NCBI RefSeq assembly: GCF_019857225.1 | Contig: NZ_JAFJSY010000058.1 | Span: 1 to 64,000 of the forward strand | From: Streptomyces plumbidurans | GTDB taxonomy: Bacteria > Actinomycetota > Actinomycetes > Streptomycetales > Streptomycetaceae | Direction of reading: 5' to 3' | Length of the DNA stretch: 64,000 nt | Part shown: in pieces, positions 24,880-32,992 of the stretch | Layout of the letters: the number at the start of each line of letters is the position of its first letter | Position numbering within the stretch: position 1 is the stretch's first letter | The notes under the pieces: model-generated | The model's input: the letters and a program-made list of their open reading frames with translations, nothing else | What the model was told of the DNA's origin: nothing | Database searches by the model: none | Position numbers and translations under genes: made by a program

Positions 24880-26082
24880 ATGTCCCCGCGTCACCAGCGC
24901 AACCTCACCCGTCGCAAGGTCCTCACCGCCCTGGGCGGTGTCGCCGTGGCCGCGCCCGCCGTCGCCGTCATCGCACCGCACGCCCTGGCCGGTACAAAGT
25001 CCGCCGACTCCGAGGCCAATGCCGCGGGCACGCTGCCGCTGACCGTCGTCAACAACACGGGCTCCTTCGCCAACAACTCGATCCACCTCTACGTCGTCGG
25101 CAACCAGGACGGGAAGCAGGTCCGGGTCACCCCGGAGGGCACCCTCGCCCCCATATCCCTGTCCGACAACGGCGCCGACGGCTTCACCGACTACTCCATC
25201 CCGCTCGCCGGCAGCGGTGAGACCAAGCTGTCCCTGCCTCAGATGTCCGGCCGCGTCTACGTGGCACTGGGCGAGAAGCTGAAGTTCAAGGCGGTCGCGG
25301 ACGGCAACGACAACGCGGCCCTGCAGTACCCGGCCGGCTGGGTCACCTCGGACCCCAACTATGACGTCCTGCACGACTGCGCGGAGTTCACCTTCAACGC
25401 GTCCGGCATGTTCTGCAACACCACCATGGTCGACATGTTCAGCGTGCCGATGAGTATCCGGCTGACCGGCGCCAAGGACCAGACGACCGGTGTGGTGCGC
25501 GAGGGTGGACGCGCCGCCGCGTTCGCCGCGGTCAAGAAGATCCCGGAGTTCGCCCCGCTCGTCGTCGACGACGTGCGCATCATCGCGCCCGGCCACGGCC
25601 TGGATTCGGGCATCTTCGCCAAGGACTACTTCAGCCCCTACATCGACGAGGTGTGGAGCACCTACACCGGCAAGGACCTCAAGGTCAGCACCAATGCCGG
25701 CACGTTCACCGGCCGGGTCCGCGGTGAGAAGTTCACCTTCGACGGCCCGGCCTCGGTCTCCTTCGCCAAGCCGTCGACGCGGGACGTCCTGTTCTGCGAC
25801 GGCAACCTCGCCGCCCCGAACGACGGCACCACCGGCCCCGTCGCGGCCGTACTCGGCGCGGGCTTCAACCGCTCCACCCTGATCAGCCACCCCGCCCAAC
25901 CGACCACCGAGCCCGGCGACTTCTACCAGACCGACCTCACCAACCACTACTCCAAGGCCATCCACGCGGCCATGGAGGACGGCAAGGCGTACGGCTTCGC
26001 CTTCGACGACGTCGCCGACTTCGCCTCGTACATCCAGGACACCGCACCCACCGGCATCACCCTGACCCTGTCGGCCTTCTGA
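24880..26082 (+). CDS. GH64 beta-1,3-glucanase, secreted
   Basis: This 400-residue protein starts with a Tat leader (TRRKVLTALGGVAVAAPAVA, cleavage near residue 38). The mature part matches glycoside hydrolase family 64, the laminaripentaose-producing beta-1,3-glucanases with a thaumatin-like fold: LPLTVVNNTGSFANNSIHLYVVG, a GRVYVALGEKLKFK segment, then DCAEFTFNASGMFCNTTMVDMF (catalytic Glu and Asp expected here), and FAKDYFSPYIDEVWSTY. It releases short oligosaccharides from curdlan, laminarin or fungal cell walls outside the cell. AAGGAG precedes the ATG and a strong terminator follows. Confidence 0.9.
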   Translation: MSPRHQRNLTRRKVLTALGGVAVAAPAVAVIAPHALAGTKSADSEANAAGTLPLTVVNNTGSFANNSIHLYVVGNQDGKQVRVTPEGTLAPISLSDNGADGFTDYSIPLAGSGETKLSLPQMSGRVYVALGEKLKFKAVADGNDNAALQYPAGWVTSDPNYDVLHDCAEFTFNASGMFCNTTMVDMFSVPMSIRLTGAKDQTTGVVREGGRAAAFAAVKKIPEFAPLVVDDVRIIAPGHGLDSGIFAKDYFSPYIDEVWSTYTGKDLKVSTNAGTFTGRVRGEKFTFDGPASVSFAKPSTRDVLFCDGNLAAPNDGTTGPVAAVLGAGFNRSTLISHPAQPTTEPGDFYQTDLTNHYSKAIHAAMEDGKAYGFAFDDVADFASYIQDTAPTGITLTLSAF

Positions 26083-26100
26083 GGCGGCGCTCATCTGGTC

Positions 26101-26129
26101 CGGCGACCCCGGTGCGCCCGGGGTCGCCG
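26101..26129 (+). terminator. Terminator after the GH64 gene
   Basis: CGGCGACCCCGG and CCGGGGTCGCCG form a perfect 12-bp stem with the 5-nt loop TGCGC, 18 bp after the glucanase stop codon. Confidence 0.8.
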
Positions 26130-26371
26130 TGGGTTCGGGCACCGTCTGCGAGAGCGGACGCAACCGGTTGCGGTCGTCCACCGCACCGGCTTTCTGTCCG
26201 ACACCGGTCGCCCCTTGCGGGCCGAATCAGCGCCCTCGCGCCGTATCCCAGTGATCAGCTCACCAAATTGACGCGTACTCAGCTCCGTGAACGGGGTTGT
26301 CCAGGACGGCTCGGACACCGTGATCGCACCAGCCACAGCGAGATCGTCTTGAAGATTGACGGCGTGGCACG

Positions 26372-26848
26372 ATGACCACCATGTCAGGTCAGGTCTGGGT
26401 GTCACTCATATCCTTGGGGGGCGTTGTCCTCGGCGGCATGCTGTCCTACCTCGTCCAGCACAGGACTCAACTGTCAGCGGAACGTGCTGAACAGCGACGG
26501 CAGCAGAGCGCCCTGTCGGAGGCACGGCGCGCGGAACGTCTGGCGCTGCTGGAGCGGTTCATCGAGGTTGCGGCCGAGGCCGAACGTTCCGCGTTCAGTC
26601 GGCCTTCCGCGTTCGACGACACCCACCCCTGGCATCTGAGGACCCAGGACGTCATGAACAGACTGTGGGTCGCCGAGCGGCTCATCCGCATTCAGTTCCC
26701 CCTGTCCGTGTATGACGCGGCACGCGCGTACTTCCTCGACCTCAACAGGACGGTGTGGGAAGGCTTGCCGGACGGCGAGAGCGTACGGGACTACCTGGAG
26801 GGCAACCGCTTTGCGTTCCTCGACGCCGCCCGAGCAGCCATGGGATAG
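26372..26848 (+). CDS. Small membrane-anchored hypothetical protein
   Basis: This 158-residue protein has one N-terminal membrane helix (VWVSLISLGGVVLGGMLSYL), followed by a charged, Gln/Arg/Glu-rich helix (about 28-60) that could form a coiled coil, and then a helical C-terminal domain. Similar small anchored proteins are common in Streptomyces and have no assigned role. It stands alone, with no clear operon partner. The ATG at 26372 could be replaced by ATG 26381 (MSGQVW). Confidence 0.6.
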   Translation: MTTMSGQVWVSLISLGGVVLGGMLSYLVQHRTQLSAERAEQRRQQSALSEARRAERLALLERFIEVAAEAERSAFSRPSAFDDTHPWHLRTQDVMNRLWVAERLIRIQFPLSVYDAARAYFLDLNRTVWEGLPDGESVRDYLEGNRFAFLDAARAAMG

Positions 26849-26887
26849 CCCATCGCCAAGTCCGAAAGACCTTTTCACGGGACGGGT

Positions 26888-27019
26888 CGCGATATTACTG
26901 AACGTGCATGCGAGTAGCGGGTTCCCGCACGGGTCACTCGTCGAGGGCCGGGCCGGGCCGGGGTGGTGCCGGTGAGACAGCCGTCGCATGGCTGGGGTTG
27001 GTTCTGCAGCATCTGCCTG
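26888..27019. repeat. Dispersed repeat, copy A
   Basis: The first 31 bp (beginning CGCGATATTACTGAACGTGC) are identical to 43391-43421, and weaker similarity continues through TCGTCGAGGGCC and CAGCCGTCGCAT to CTGCAGCATCT. Copy B is at 43391-43512. On the minus strand a short CDGCLTGTTPAR-like frame is shared by both copies. It may be an end of an uncharacterised mobile element or the tail of a duplicated gene. Confidence 0.7.
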
Positions 27020-27142
27020 CGCTCGCTCGGAAGGCCCGCAGGTGCCCCGACCGCATGGCGCTTCCCGTTGCCGGGGACGACCCGCAGACCATGGCCGTCG
27101 TCGTCGACCTGGCGGATCAACTTGGCTTCGACGGTATCGAAC
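27010..27142 (+). pseudogene. Displaced fragment of the Rossmann-fold reductase gene
   Basis: This stretch is nearly identical to positions 48422-48548, inside the NAD(P)-binding protein gene. The + frame reads CPDRMALPVAGDDPQTMAVV, matching PDRIALPVAGDDPQTKAVV in the intact gene. Only the middle part is present; the 5' end abuts the dispersed repeat and the 3' end runs into unrelated sequence. It is a non-functional leftover of a duplication. Confidence 0.75.
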
Positions 27143-27242
27143 GGCCGGACGTCCGGCGCACTGCGGTCGCCGCGGCCCCGGGCGGCCGTGGCGACCAGAA
27201 TCCACGGGCGGGCCGCGGCGAGCGGATCCCCTGGGCGGTTCC

Positions 27243-28568
27243 TCACGCCTGAGGGACGCCTGCGCTGGCTCGGGTGCGGGTCGTGCGCAGGTGCTGGGCG
27301 AGGAGGGCGAGGGCGCAGAGGGTGGAGACCGTCGCCGCGTAGGTGATGAACGTGTCGTGCAGACCGGCGTGCGTGGTGGAGATGCCGGCGATCACGGCGG
27401 GGATGCTGAAGGCGAGGTAGGAGATGACGAAGGCGACGGAGAACAGTTCGCTGCGTTCGGCGGGGCGGGCTATCCGGGCCAAGGTGCCGAAGCTGGCGAG
27501 GGCGGAGCCGCCGAAGCCGACGCCGGCGATCGCGGTTCCGAGCGCGGCCGTGGTGAGGGAGTGCTCCTGCACGCCGGTCAGGGCGACGGCGGTGCCGACG
27601 AGGAGCAAGCTGGCGCTGACGGCGAGGGTCCGTCCGAGGGGCCACCCGCGCAGGGCGAGGGCGGTGAGGAAGGCCGGACCGGTGAGCAGGGTGACCACGA
27701 GTCCGCCGACGACGTGACTGGAGAGGCCGAACAGACCGACGGCGACGGACGGGCCGAGCGAGAGGTAGAGGCCGCCGAGTGCCCAGCTCGCGATGAGGAT
27801 CGGGACCAGGCTCAGCAGGTCGGCCCGCAGGTGGGGAGCGATCCGCAGGCGCGGCTGGAGCGAGCGGGCAGCCCCGGGTCGGCGCAGCGAGGTCTCGGGC
27901 AGGGCGGACAGCAGAGCGCCGGCCGCCACGAGGGCGATCAGGAGCAGTACGTAGACGAGGCGGGTGGGGTGGGGCCCGTACTCGACGAGGAGTCCGCATC
28001 CGAGCGCGCCCAGGCCGAGTCCGAAGGTGGGCGCGGTGCCGGTGACGAGGCCCGCGCGGTGCGGGGCGTGTGCGGGGTTGAGGTCGGACAGGGCTGCGCC
28101 GAGCGTGGTCATGGCGGCTCCGGTGGCGATGCCCTGGATGAAGCGTGCCGTCAGCAGCAGGCCGACGTTGCCCGCGGTGAGGAACAGGACCATCGAGGCC
28201 GCTTCGACGGCGATGGCGGAGAGCAGGACCGGCCGGCGGCCGAGGTGGTCGGAGAGGGCGCCGAGGACGAGCAGCGCCCCGATCATGCCGAGCACGTAGA
28301 CGGCGAAGACGGTGGTGAGGGTGGTGGCGGAGAAGTGCCATTCCTGCTGGTAGACGACGTAGAGGGGAGAGGGTGCGCTGGAGGCGGCCAGGAACAGCAC
28401 GAAGACGACCGCGAGGGAGGCGAAGGCGGCGGGAGGGCTCAGCCGTCGTCGCCTCTCCTGCGGTGGCTCTGCCTGGTCGGTGGCAGGCGGGGACGGCTGC
28501 AAGTGGGATTGAGACTGGGGCTGGGGCTGGGGCTGGGGCTGGGACTGGGACGGGGCGGGACCGGACAC
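27243..28568 (-). CDS. MFS efflux transporter
   Basis: This 441-residue protein has a polar N-terminal tail rich in Gln-Pro and Gln-Ser pairs and twelve hydrophobic segments. The first intracellular loop motif is ALSDHLGRRPVLL (motif A, GALSDxxGRRP). RFIQGIATGAAM and the second-half segment VGFGGSALASFGTLARIAR support a drug-efflux-like member. It is divergent from a TetR gene with a shared operator, so inducible export of a toxic compound is likely. The tail is encoded by a CTGGGG hexamer repeat (28515-28550), so its length may vary. Confidence 0.85.
   Translation of the reverse strand: MSGPAPSQSQPQPQPQPQSQSHLQPSPPATDQAEPPQERRRRLSPPAAFASLAVVFVLFLAASSAPSPLYVVYQQEWHFSATTLTTVFAVYVLGMIGALLVLGALSDHLGRRPVLLSAIAVEAASMVLFLTAGNVGLLLTARFIQGIATGAAMTTLGAALSDLNPAHAPHRAGLVTGTAPTFGLGLGALGCGLLVEYGPHPTRLVYVLLLIALVAAGALLSALPETSLRRPGAARSLQPRLRIAPHLRADLLSLVPILIASWALGGLYLSLGPSVAVGLFGLSSHVVGGLVVTLLTGPAFLTALALRGWPLGRTLAVSASLLLVGTAVALTGVQEHSLTTAALGTAIAGVGFGGSALASFGTLARIARPAERSELFSVAFVISYLAFSIPAVIAGISTTHAGLHDTFITYAATVSTLCALALLAQHLRTTRTRASAGVPQA
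28515..28550. repeat. Tandem hexamer repeat inside the MFS gene
   Basis: Four CTGGGG units are followed by two CTGGGA units on the + strand. They encode the Gln-Pro/Gln-Ser tail of the transporter. Unit gain or loss keeps the frame, since the unit is six bases. Confidence 0.8.
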
Positions 28569-28587
28569 GGCGCGACTCCAAAAGCAG

Positions 28588-28628
28588 TGATCGATGCGTT
28601 TGTGACGCTACCACTAACGCAGCGATCA
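28588..28628. promoter_or_regulatory. TetR operator between the MFS and TetR genes
   Basis: TGATCGATGCGTT (28588-28600) and AACGCAGCGATCA (28616-28628) are inverted with one mismatch around a 15-bp centre. It covers most of the short divergent region between 28568 and 28645, so it would control both genes. Confidence 0.7.
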
Positions 28629-28644
28629 GTGCGATAATTTCCCC

Positions 28645-29211
28645 ATGGCTGACTCGTCGACCCAAGTACGTCCCGGCGGCCGCTCCGCGAAGGTGCGGGC
28701 GGCCGTCCACCGCGCCGTCGCGGAACTCCTCGCCGAGGAGGAAGCGGAGACTCTGACCCTGCCCGCCGTCGCCGCGCGCGCCGGCGTGCACCCCACCACC
28801 CTGTACCGGCGCTGGGGGTCCACCGCGCAGCTGCTCAACGACGTCGCCACCAGCCGCTTCACCGGTGACCTGGTCGTGCCCGACTCCGGCTCCCTCGCCG
28901 GCGACCTCCAGCGCTGGCTCGCCGATGTGGCCACCGACGTCGCCGACCCGGACACGCTCGCGCTCATGCGGGCGGCCATCGGCTCCGGACCGGCCGGCGG
29001 CTGCGCCTGCACCGAGGACCGCCACCGCCAGCTCGGCGCGATCATCCGGCGCGAACAGGACCGTGGGGGAACGGCACTTGACGTGGAGGCTGCGGCGGAC
29101 TTCCTCCTCGGCCCGCTGTACTACCGGGCCATCTTCACCCCCGAGCCCGCCTCTGCCGACTGGGCCCGCACACTGGTGTCCACCTATCTGACGACGCTCC
29201 GAACGCCCTGA
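28645..29211 (+). CDS. TetR-family regulator
   Basis: This 188-residue protein has an N-terminal helix-turn-helix (about 15-60) with LTLPAVAARAGVHPTTLYRRWGS, the typical TetR recognition helix, and a C-terminal TetR_C-type ligand domain with DRHRQLGAIIRREQDRG and FLLGPLYYRAIF. It is divergent from the MFS gene and probably represses it through the palindrome between them. The inducer is unknown. Confidence 0.9.
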   Translation: MADSSTQVRPGGRSAKVRAAVHRAVAELLAEEEAETLTLPAVAARAGVHPTTLYRRWGSTAQLLNDVATSRFTGDLVVPDSGSLAGDLQRWLADVATDVADPDTLALMRAAIGSGPAGGCACTEDRHRQLGAIIRREQDRGGTALDVEAAADFLLGPLYYRAIFTPEPASADWARTLVSTYLTTLRTP

Positions 29212-29315
29212 GCCGCACACGGATCGCGAGGGCGCGGCGTCGGCCTGCGCGCTGGACCTTCCACATTCCGCTTCCACAGAGCTCATACATCGCAAGGGCG
29301 GGCGTGATCACATGC

Positions 29316-30338
29316 TCACCCGCCGGGGCCTTTCCCTGGCGGTGCCGTCGAGGCGCGTACCACCAGTTCGGTGGCGAGTTCGATGTGGTGGGATTCGACC
29401 TTGTCGTGATGGGCCAGCCGGAGGGCGGTACGCAGGGCTGCGGCGCCCATCTCCCGCAGTGGCTGGCGCACGGTGCTCAACGGCGGTGAGGCCATCTGTG
29501 CGAGGTCGGTGTCGTCGAAGCCGACCACGCTCAGATCCTCGGGGATACGCATGCCCCGGCTGCGGGCGGTCTCGATGACACCGAGGGCGATCTCGTCGTT
29601 GCCCGTGAAGATCGCTGTCGGTGGCTCTTCCAGGTCCAGCAGTGCCGCGGCGCCGAGCAGGCCAGTTTTGTAAGTGAATTCTCCGGGCCGGACGTAGGTG
29701 TCGGGTACCGGCGCGCCTTCCGCCTCCATGGCGGCGCGATAGCCGTGCATGCGTGCCTGGTTGCACACGGCCATGGCCGGGCCGCCGAGGTAGGCGACAC
29801 GGCGGTGGCCGAGGGAGAGCAGGTGCCGGGTCGCGGCCAGGCCGCCGGAGAAGTTGGTCGCCCCGACGCTGTGGACCCGGCCGTCGGGCAGGTGCAGCGG
29901 GTCCAGCACGACCAGCGGCAGGTTGGCCCGGGCCAGTTCCTTCAGGTGTGCGGCGGTGTACACGCTGGTGACGGCGATGACGGCGCGGCGCCCTGCTGAA
30001 ACCAGATCCCGTGCCCAGTGCGGGGCGCGGGACGCCTTGCTGACCACCACCGAGGCTCCTTCCTCGGCGGCGGAGTCGATGATGCCTTCCAGTGTCTTGG
30101 CCACGTACGACTTGAGGCTGCCCTGGAACTGCACCTCGATGGTTGGGCGTTCCACGGCCTCGGAGGTGTGCAACACGGGCGCGAGGTAGTCGTGCTGGTG
30201 CAGCAGATCCTGCACCCGGGCGCGGGTCTGCGGCGCCACGTCACCGCGGCCGTTGACCACTTTGGACACGGTCGCGACGGAGACCCCGGCCGCTTGGGCG
30301 ATGTCCGCCAACGTGGTGCGCCTGGCGTTCGGTGGCAT
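29316..30338 (-). CDS. bxlR: LacI-family regulator of the xylo-oligosaccharide locus (BxlR-like)
   Basis: This 340-residue regulator has an N-terminal LacI helix-turn-helix (TTLADIAQAAGVSVATVSKVVNG) and a sugar-binding periplasmic-like domain with VVLDPLHLPDGRVHSVGATN, GHRRVAYLGGPA, AIFTGNDEIALGVIE and LSVVGFDDTDLAQMASPPLSTV. It is divergent from an importer and a beta-xylosidase in the order known for bxlR-bxlEFGA of Streptomyces, so xylobiose-type inducers are likely. GAGAGG precedes ATG 30338. The CGAA/TTCG palindromes at 30482-30650 are its probable sites. Confidence 0.85.
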   Translation of the reverse strand: MPPNARRTTLADIAQAAGVSVATVSKVVNGRGDVAPQTRARVQDLLHQHDYLAPVLHTSEAVERPTIEVQFQGSLKSYVAKTLEGIIDSAAEEGASVVVSKASRAPHWARDLVSAGRRAVIAVTSVYTAAHLKELARANLPLVVLDPLHLPDGRVHSVGATNFSGGLAATRHLLSLGHRRVAYLGGPAMAVCNQARMHGYRAAMEAEGAPVPDTYVRPGEFTYKTGLLGAAALLDLEEPPTAIFTGNDEIALGVIETARSRGMRIPEDLSVVGFDDTDLAQMASPPLSTVRQPLREMGAAALRTALRLAHHDKVESHHIELATELVVRASTAPPGKGPGG

Positions 30339-30481
30339 CGGTTCCTCTCCGCTGTACGTCCACCGGCGTGCTGAGCCGCCGGTCGTGACCGGCAACTCGG
30401 TTGGAACCGGTCAACCGTACGGCAATCGGGCAGGGAGCGCGGAGGGCACATCGCCGATCGCTGCCACGGCATCGTCCCTCT

Positions 30482-30502
30482 CGAATGTTTCGAAATGTTT
30501 CG
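30482..30502. promoter_or_regulatory. BxlR-type operator, proximal to the regulator
   Basis: Two overlapping inverted repeats, CGAATGTTTCG (30482-30492) and CGAAATGTTTCG (30491-30502). CGAA/TTCG repeats are the reported type of BxlR binding element; the exact published spacing is recalled only approximately. Confidence 0.65.
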
Positions 30503-30626
30503 ACACGTGCGCAGGCCTTTTCGAGAGCCTGAACAGCCTGGTATTACGCGGGTTCCAGGGTGTCCAGCAGTGATGCGAGCGCATGCCTTGACACGGTGTC
30601 GGCCCGAAATTAGCGTGCACGAATCG

Positions 30627-30650
30627 TTCGTTCAAACGAATATTTCGAAA
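30627..30650. promoter_or_regulatory. BxlR-type operator, proximal to bxlE
   Basis: TTCGTTCAAACGAA (30627-30640) is a perfect palindrome with a 2-bp centre. It overlaps CGAATATTTCG (30637-30647) and TTTCGAAA (30643-30650). The cluster lies about 110 bp before the bxlE start and just before the octamer repeat. Confidence 0.65.
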
Positions 30651-30662
30651 CGCCTTCACCAT

Positions 30663-30726
30663 GACTCACGGACTCACGGACTCACGGACTCACGGACTCA
30701 CGCACTCACGGACTCACGCACTCACG
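30663..30726. repeat. Eight tandem copies of an 8-bp repeat in the bxlE leader
   Basis: Units GACTCACG (six copies) and CACTCACG (two copies, units 6 and 8) follow one another without gaps. The array ends 34 bp before the bxlE ATG and begins 13 bp after the operator cluster, so it lies between regulator sites and the ribosome site. Such arrays are prone to slippage. Confidence 0.9.
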
Positions 30727-30760
30727 AGAAGCCGTTGGCTCTCGAGTGGGGAGAACAGAC

Positions 30761-32092
30761 ATGGACATCCCTCTCTCTCGGCATACCCTGTCCCGGCGCA
30801 CCCTCCTCGGCATGGCCGCCGCTGTGCCGGTCTCCGCGGCGCTGACGGCCTGCGGCTCGTCCGGTCCCGGCACGAGCGATGCCGCTGCCTCGTACTGGTA
30901 CCTGAACGGCCAGCCGCAGGAAGGCGTCAGGGCCGGCGCGGTGAAGGCGTTCAACAAGGCCCACCCCAAGACGCAGATCAACGACACCAGCTTCCAGAAC
31001 GACGCGTACAAGACGAAGATCAAGACCGCCATCGGCGCCGGGCAGGCGCCCACCATCATCTGGGGCTGGGGCGGCGGGACGCTGCGCACTTACGTGGAGG
31101 CGGGCCAGGTCGAAGACCTCACGTCGTGGTTCGAGACGCACTCCGAGGTCAAGAAGGGGCTGTTCCCGTCCGCGTTCGGTGCGGCGACCGTCGACGGCAA
31201 GATCTACGCGATGCCGTGCGAGACCGTGCAGCCGATCATCCTCTACTACAACAAGAAGGTCTTCGACCAGGTCGGCGTGGAGCCGCCGCAGTCCTGGGAC
31301 GACATCATGGCGCTGGTGCCCAAGTTCAATGCGAAGGGCATCGCACCGTTCTCCCTGGGCGGCCAGTCCCAGTGGACGAACATGATGTGGCTCGAGTTCC
31401 TGTTCGACCGCATCGGCGGTCCCGAGGTCTTCCAGGCCGTCATCGAGGGCGAGAAGAACGCCTGGTCGAACCCGGCCGCCATCAGCGCGCTCACCAAGGT
31501 GCAGGAGCTGGTCAAGGCCCACGGGTTCATCAAGGGCTTCTCCTCCATCACCGCGGACTCCAACGCCGACCAGGCGCTGCTGTACACCGGCAAGGCCGCG
31601 ATGATGCTGCACGGTGCCTGGTCGTACGGCATCCAGCAGGCCGACGGCGGGGACTTCGTCTCCAGCGGCGGGCTCGGCTACATGAACTTCCCGCCCGTCG
31701 AAGGCGGCAAGGGCGATCCGGGCAACACCGTCGGCAACCCCGCCCAGTACCTGTCCATCTCCTCGAAGGCCAGCGCCGAGGAGAAGAAGGTCGCCAAGGA
31801 GTTCTTCGCCAATGGTGTCCTGCAGGACGCCGAGGTGAAGCAGTGGATCGACAACGGGTCGGTGCCGATCCGGCTGGGCACGGAGAAGCTGCTGGCCGCC
31901 TCCAAGAGCGCCGAGTTCCTGGAACTCACCTACAACATCGCCAGCAAGGCCAAGACGTTCGCCCAGTCCTGGGACCAGGCCCTCAGCCCGACGGCCGCCG
32001 AGACGCTGCTGGACAACATCTCCAAGTTGTTCCAACTGTCCATCTCACCGAAGCAGTTCGCCGGCAACCTCAACGCGGTCATCGGCAAATGA
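30761..32092 (+). CDS. bxlE: Xylo-oligosaccharide ABC binding lipoprotein
   Basis: This 443-residue SBP_bac_1 protein has a signal ending at AALTAC (Cys31), with a twin-Arg pair (SRRTLLG) as in several actinobacterial Tat lipoproteins. The mature protein has the family-1 sugar-binding layout: YWYLNGQPQEG, TIIWGWGGGTLRTYVEAGQVEDL, PIILYYNKKVFDQVGVEPP and AAMMLHGAWSYGIQQAD. It delivers xylobiose-type oligosaccharides to the BxlFG channel. The ATPase is not encoded here; Streptomyces sugar importers of this type usually share MsiK. GGGGAGA lies eight bases before ATG 30761. Confidence 0.85.
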   Translation: MDIPLSRHTLSRRTLLGMAAAVPVSAALTACGSSGPGTSDAAASYWYLNGQPQEGVRAGAVKAFNKAHPKTQINDTSFQNDAYKTKIKTAIGAGQAPTIIWGWGGGTLRTYVEAGQVEDLTSWFETHSEVKKGLFPSAFGAATVDGKIYAMPCETVQPIILYYNKKVFDQVGVEPPQSWDDIMALVPKFNAKGIAPFSLGGQSQWTNMMWLEFLFDRIGGPEVFQAVIEGEKNAWSNPAAISALTKVQELVKAHGFIKGFSSITADSNADQALLYTGKAAMMLHGAWSYGIQQADGGDFVSSGGLGYMNFPPVEGGKGDPGNTVGNPAQYLSISSKASAEEKKVAKEFFANGVLQDAEVKQWIDNGSVPIRLGTEKLLAASKSAEFLELTYNIASKAKTFAQSWDQALSPTAAETLLDNISKLFQLSISPKQFAGNLNAVIGK

Positions 32093-32991
32093 GCGCACTC
32101 ATCAGCCGTCCGCCGCGTCGCGTGCCACGCAGCATCCTGCCGTGGCTGGCGATGCCGGCGCTGGTGGTCTTCGTCTGCTTCGCCGTGGTTCCGCTCGTCG
32201 GCGTCTTCGTGCTCAGCTTCACCACCTGGGACGGGATCGGTGCCATCCACGCGTCCGGGCTGACCAGTTGGCGTACGGTCCTCACCAACCCCGGGCTGCT
32301 GCACGCACTCTGGGTGACGTTCCTCGTGATGATCGTGTCGTGGGGCGTGCAGACTCCCCTGAGCATTCTGCTCGGCACGTTCATGGCCGGGCGCCAGCGC
32401 TACCGCGGGGTGCTGGGCGTGGTCTACTTCATCCCGCTGCTGCTCAGCTCCGCGGCGATCGCGGTCGCGTACAAGGCTCTGCTGGATCCCAATTTCGGCC
32501 TGGGCGCCGGGCTGAAGATCAAGGCGCTCAGCCAGGACTGGCTGGGGCGGCCCGGGCTCGCGTTCGGTGTCGTCGTGTTCGTCGTCTCCTGGCAGTTCAT
32601 CCCGTTCCACTCACTGATCTACCAGGCCGGCGTCCAGCAGATCCCGAAGTCCCTCTACGAGGCGGCACAGTTGGACGGCGCCGGGCGGATCCGGCAGTTC
32701 CTCAGCATCACGCTGCCCCAGCTGAAGTACACCATCATCACCTCGTCCACGCTGATGGTGGTCGGATCACTGACCTTCTTCGACCTCATCTGGGTCCTGA
32801 CCGAGGGCGGCCCCGGGGACGCCACCCGCGTCCTCGCGCTGGACATGTACAAACGGGGATGGCGGGCCAGCCAGATGGGACCGGCCAGCGCCATCGCGGT
32901 CATCCTGGTCCTGGTGGGCCTCGCCCTCGCCCTGCTGCTGCGCCGGCTCGGAGGCCGGGACGCCGGTGACAGCCAACTCGAGGGGGCCTGA
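32089..32991 (+). CDS. bxlF: Sugar ABC transporter permease (MalF-like)
   Basis: This 300-residue protein has six membrane segments, starting with LPWLAMPALVVFVCFAVVPL. The EAA loop is LYEAAQLDGAGRIRQFLSITLP, typical of sugar permeases (EAAxxDGA). It pairs with the next gene to form the channel. The ATG overlaps the previous stop (ATGA), and the stop is 1 bp before the next start, so translation is tightly coupled. Confidence 0.9.
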   Translation: MSALISRPPRRVPRSILPWLAMPALVVFVCFAVVPLVGVFVLSFTTWDGIGAIHASGLTSWRTVLTNPGLLHALWVTFLVMIVSWGVQTPLSILLGTFMAGRQRYRGVLGVVYFIPLLLSSAAIAVAYKALLDPNFGLGAGLKIKALSQDWLGRPGLAFGVVVFVVSWQFIPFHSLIYQAGVQQIPKSLYEAAQLDGAGRIRQFLSITLPQLKYTIITSSTLMVVGSLTFFDLIWVLTEGGPGDATRVLALDMYKRGWRASQMGPASAIAVILVLVGLALALLLRRLGGRDAGDSQLEGA

Positions 32992-32992
32992 C

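Noticed and set aside
26875..29295. 806-residue minus-strand frame
   Set aside because: It crosses a real TetR gene on the + strand and lies in a different frame from the MFS gene; sequence is low-complexity Arg/Pro, so a shadow.
30663..30726. Octamer array considered as a CRISPR array
   Set aside because: The repeats are 8 bp with no spacers and no cas genes nearby; it is a simple tandem repeat.
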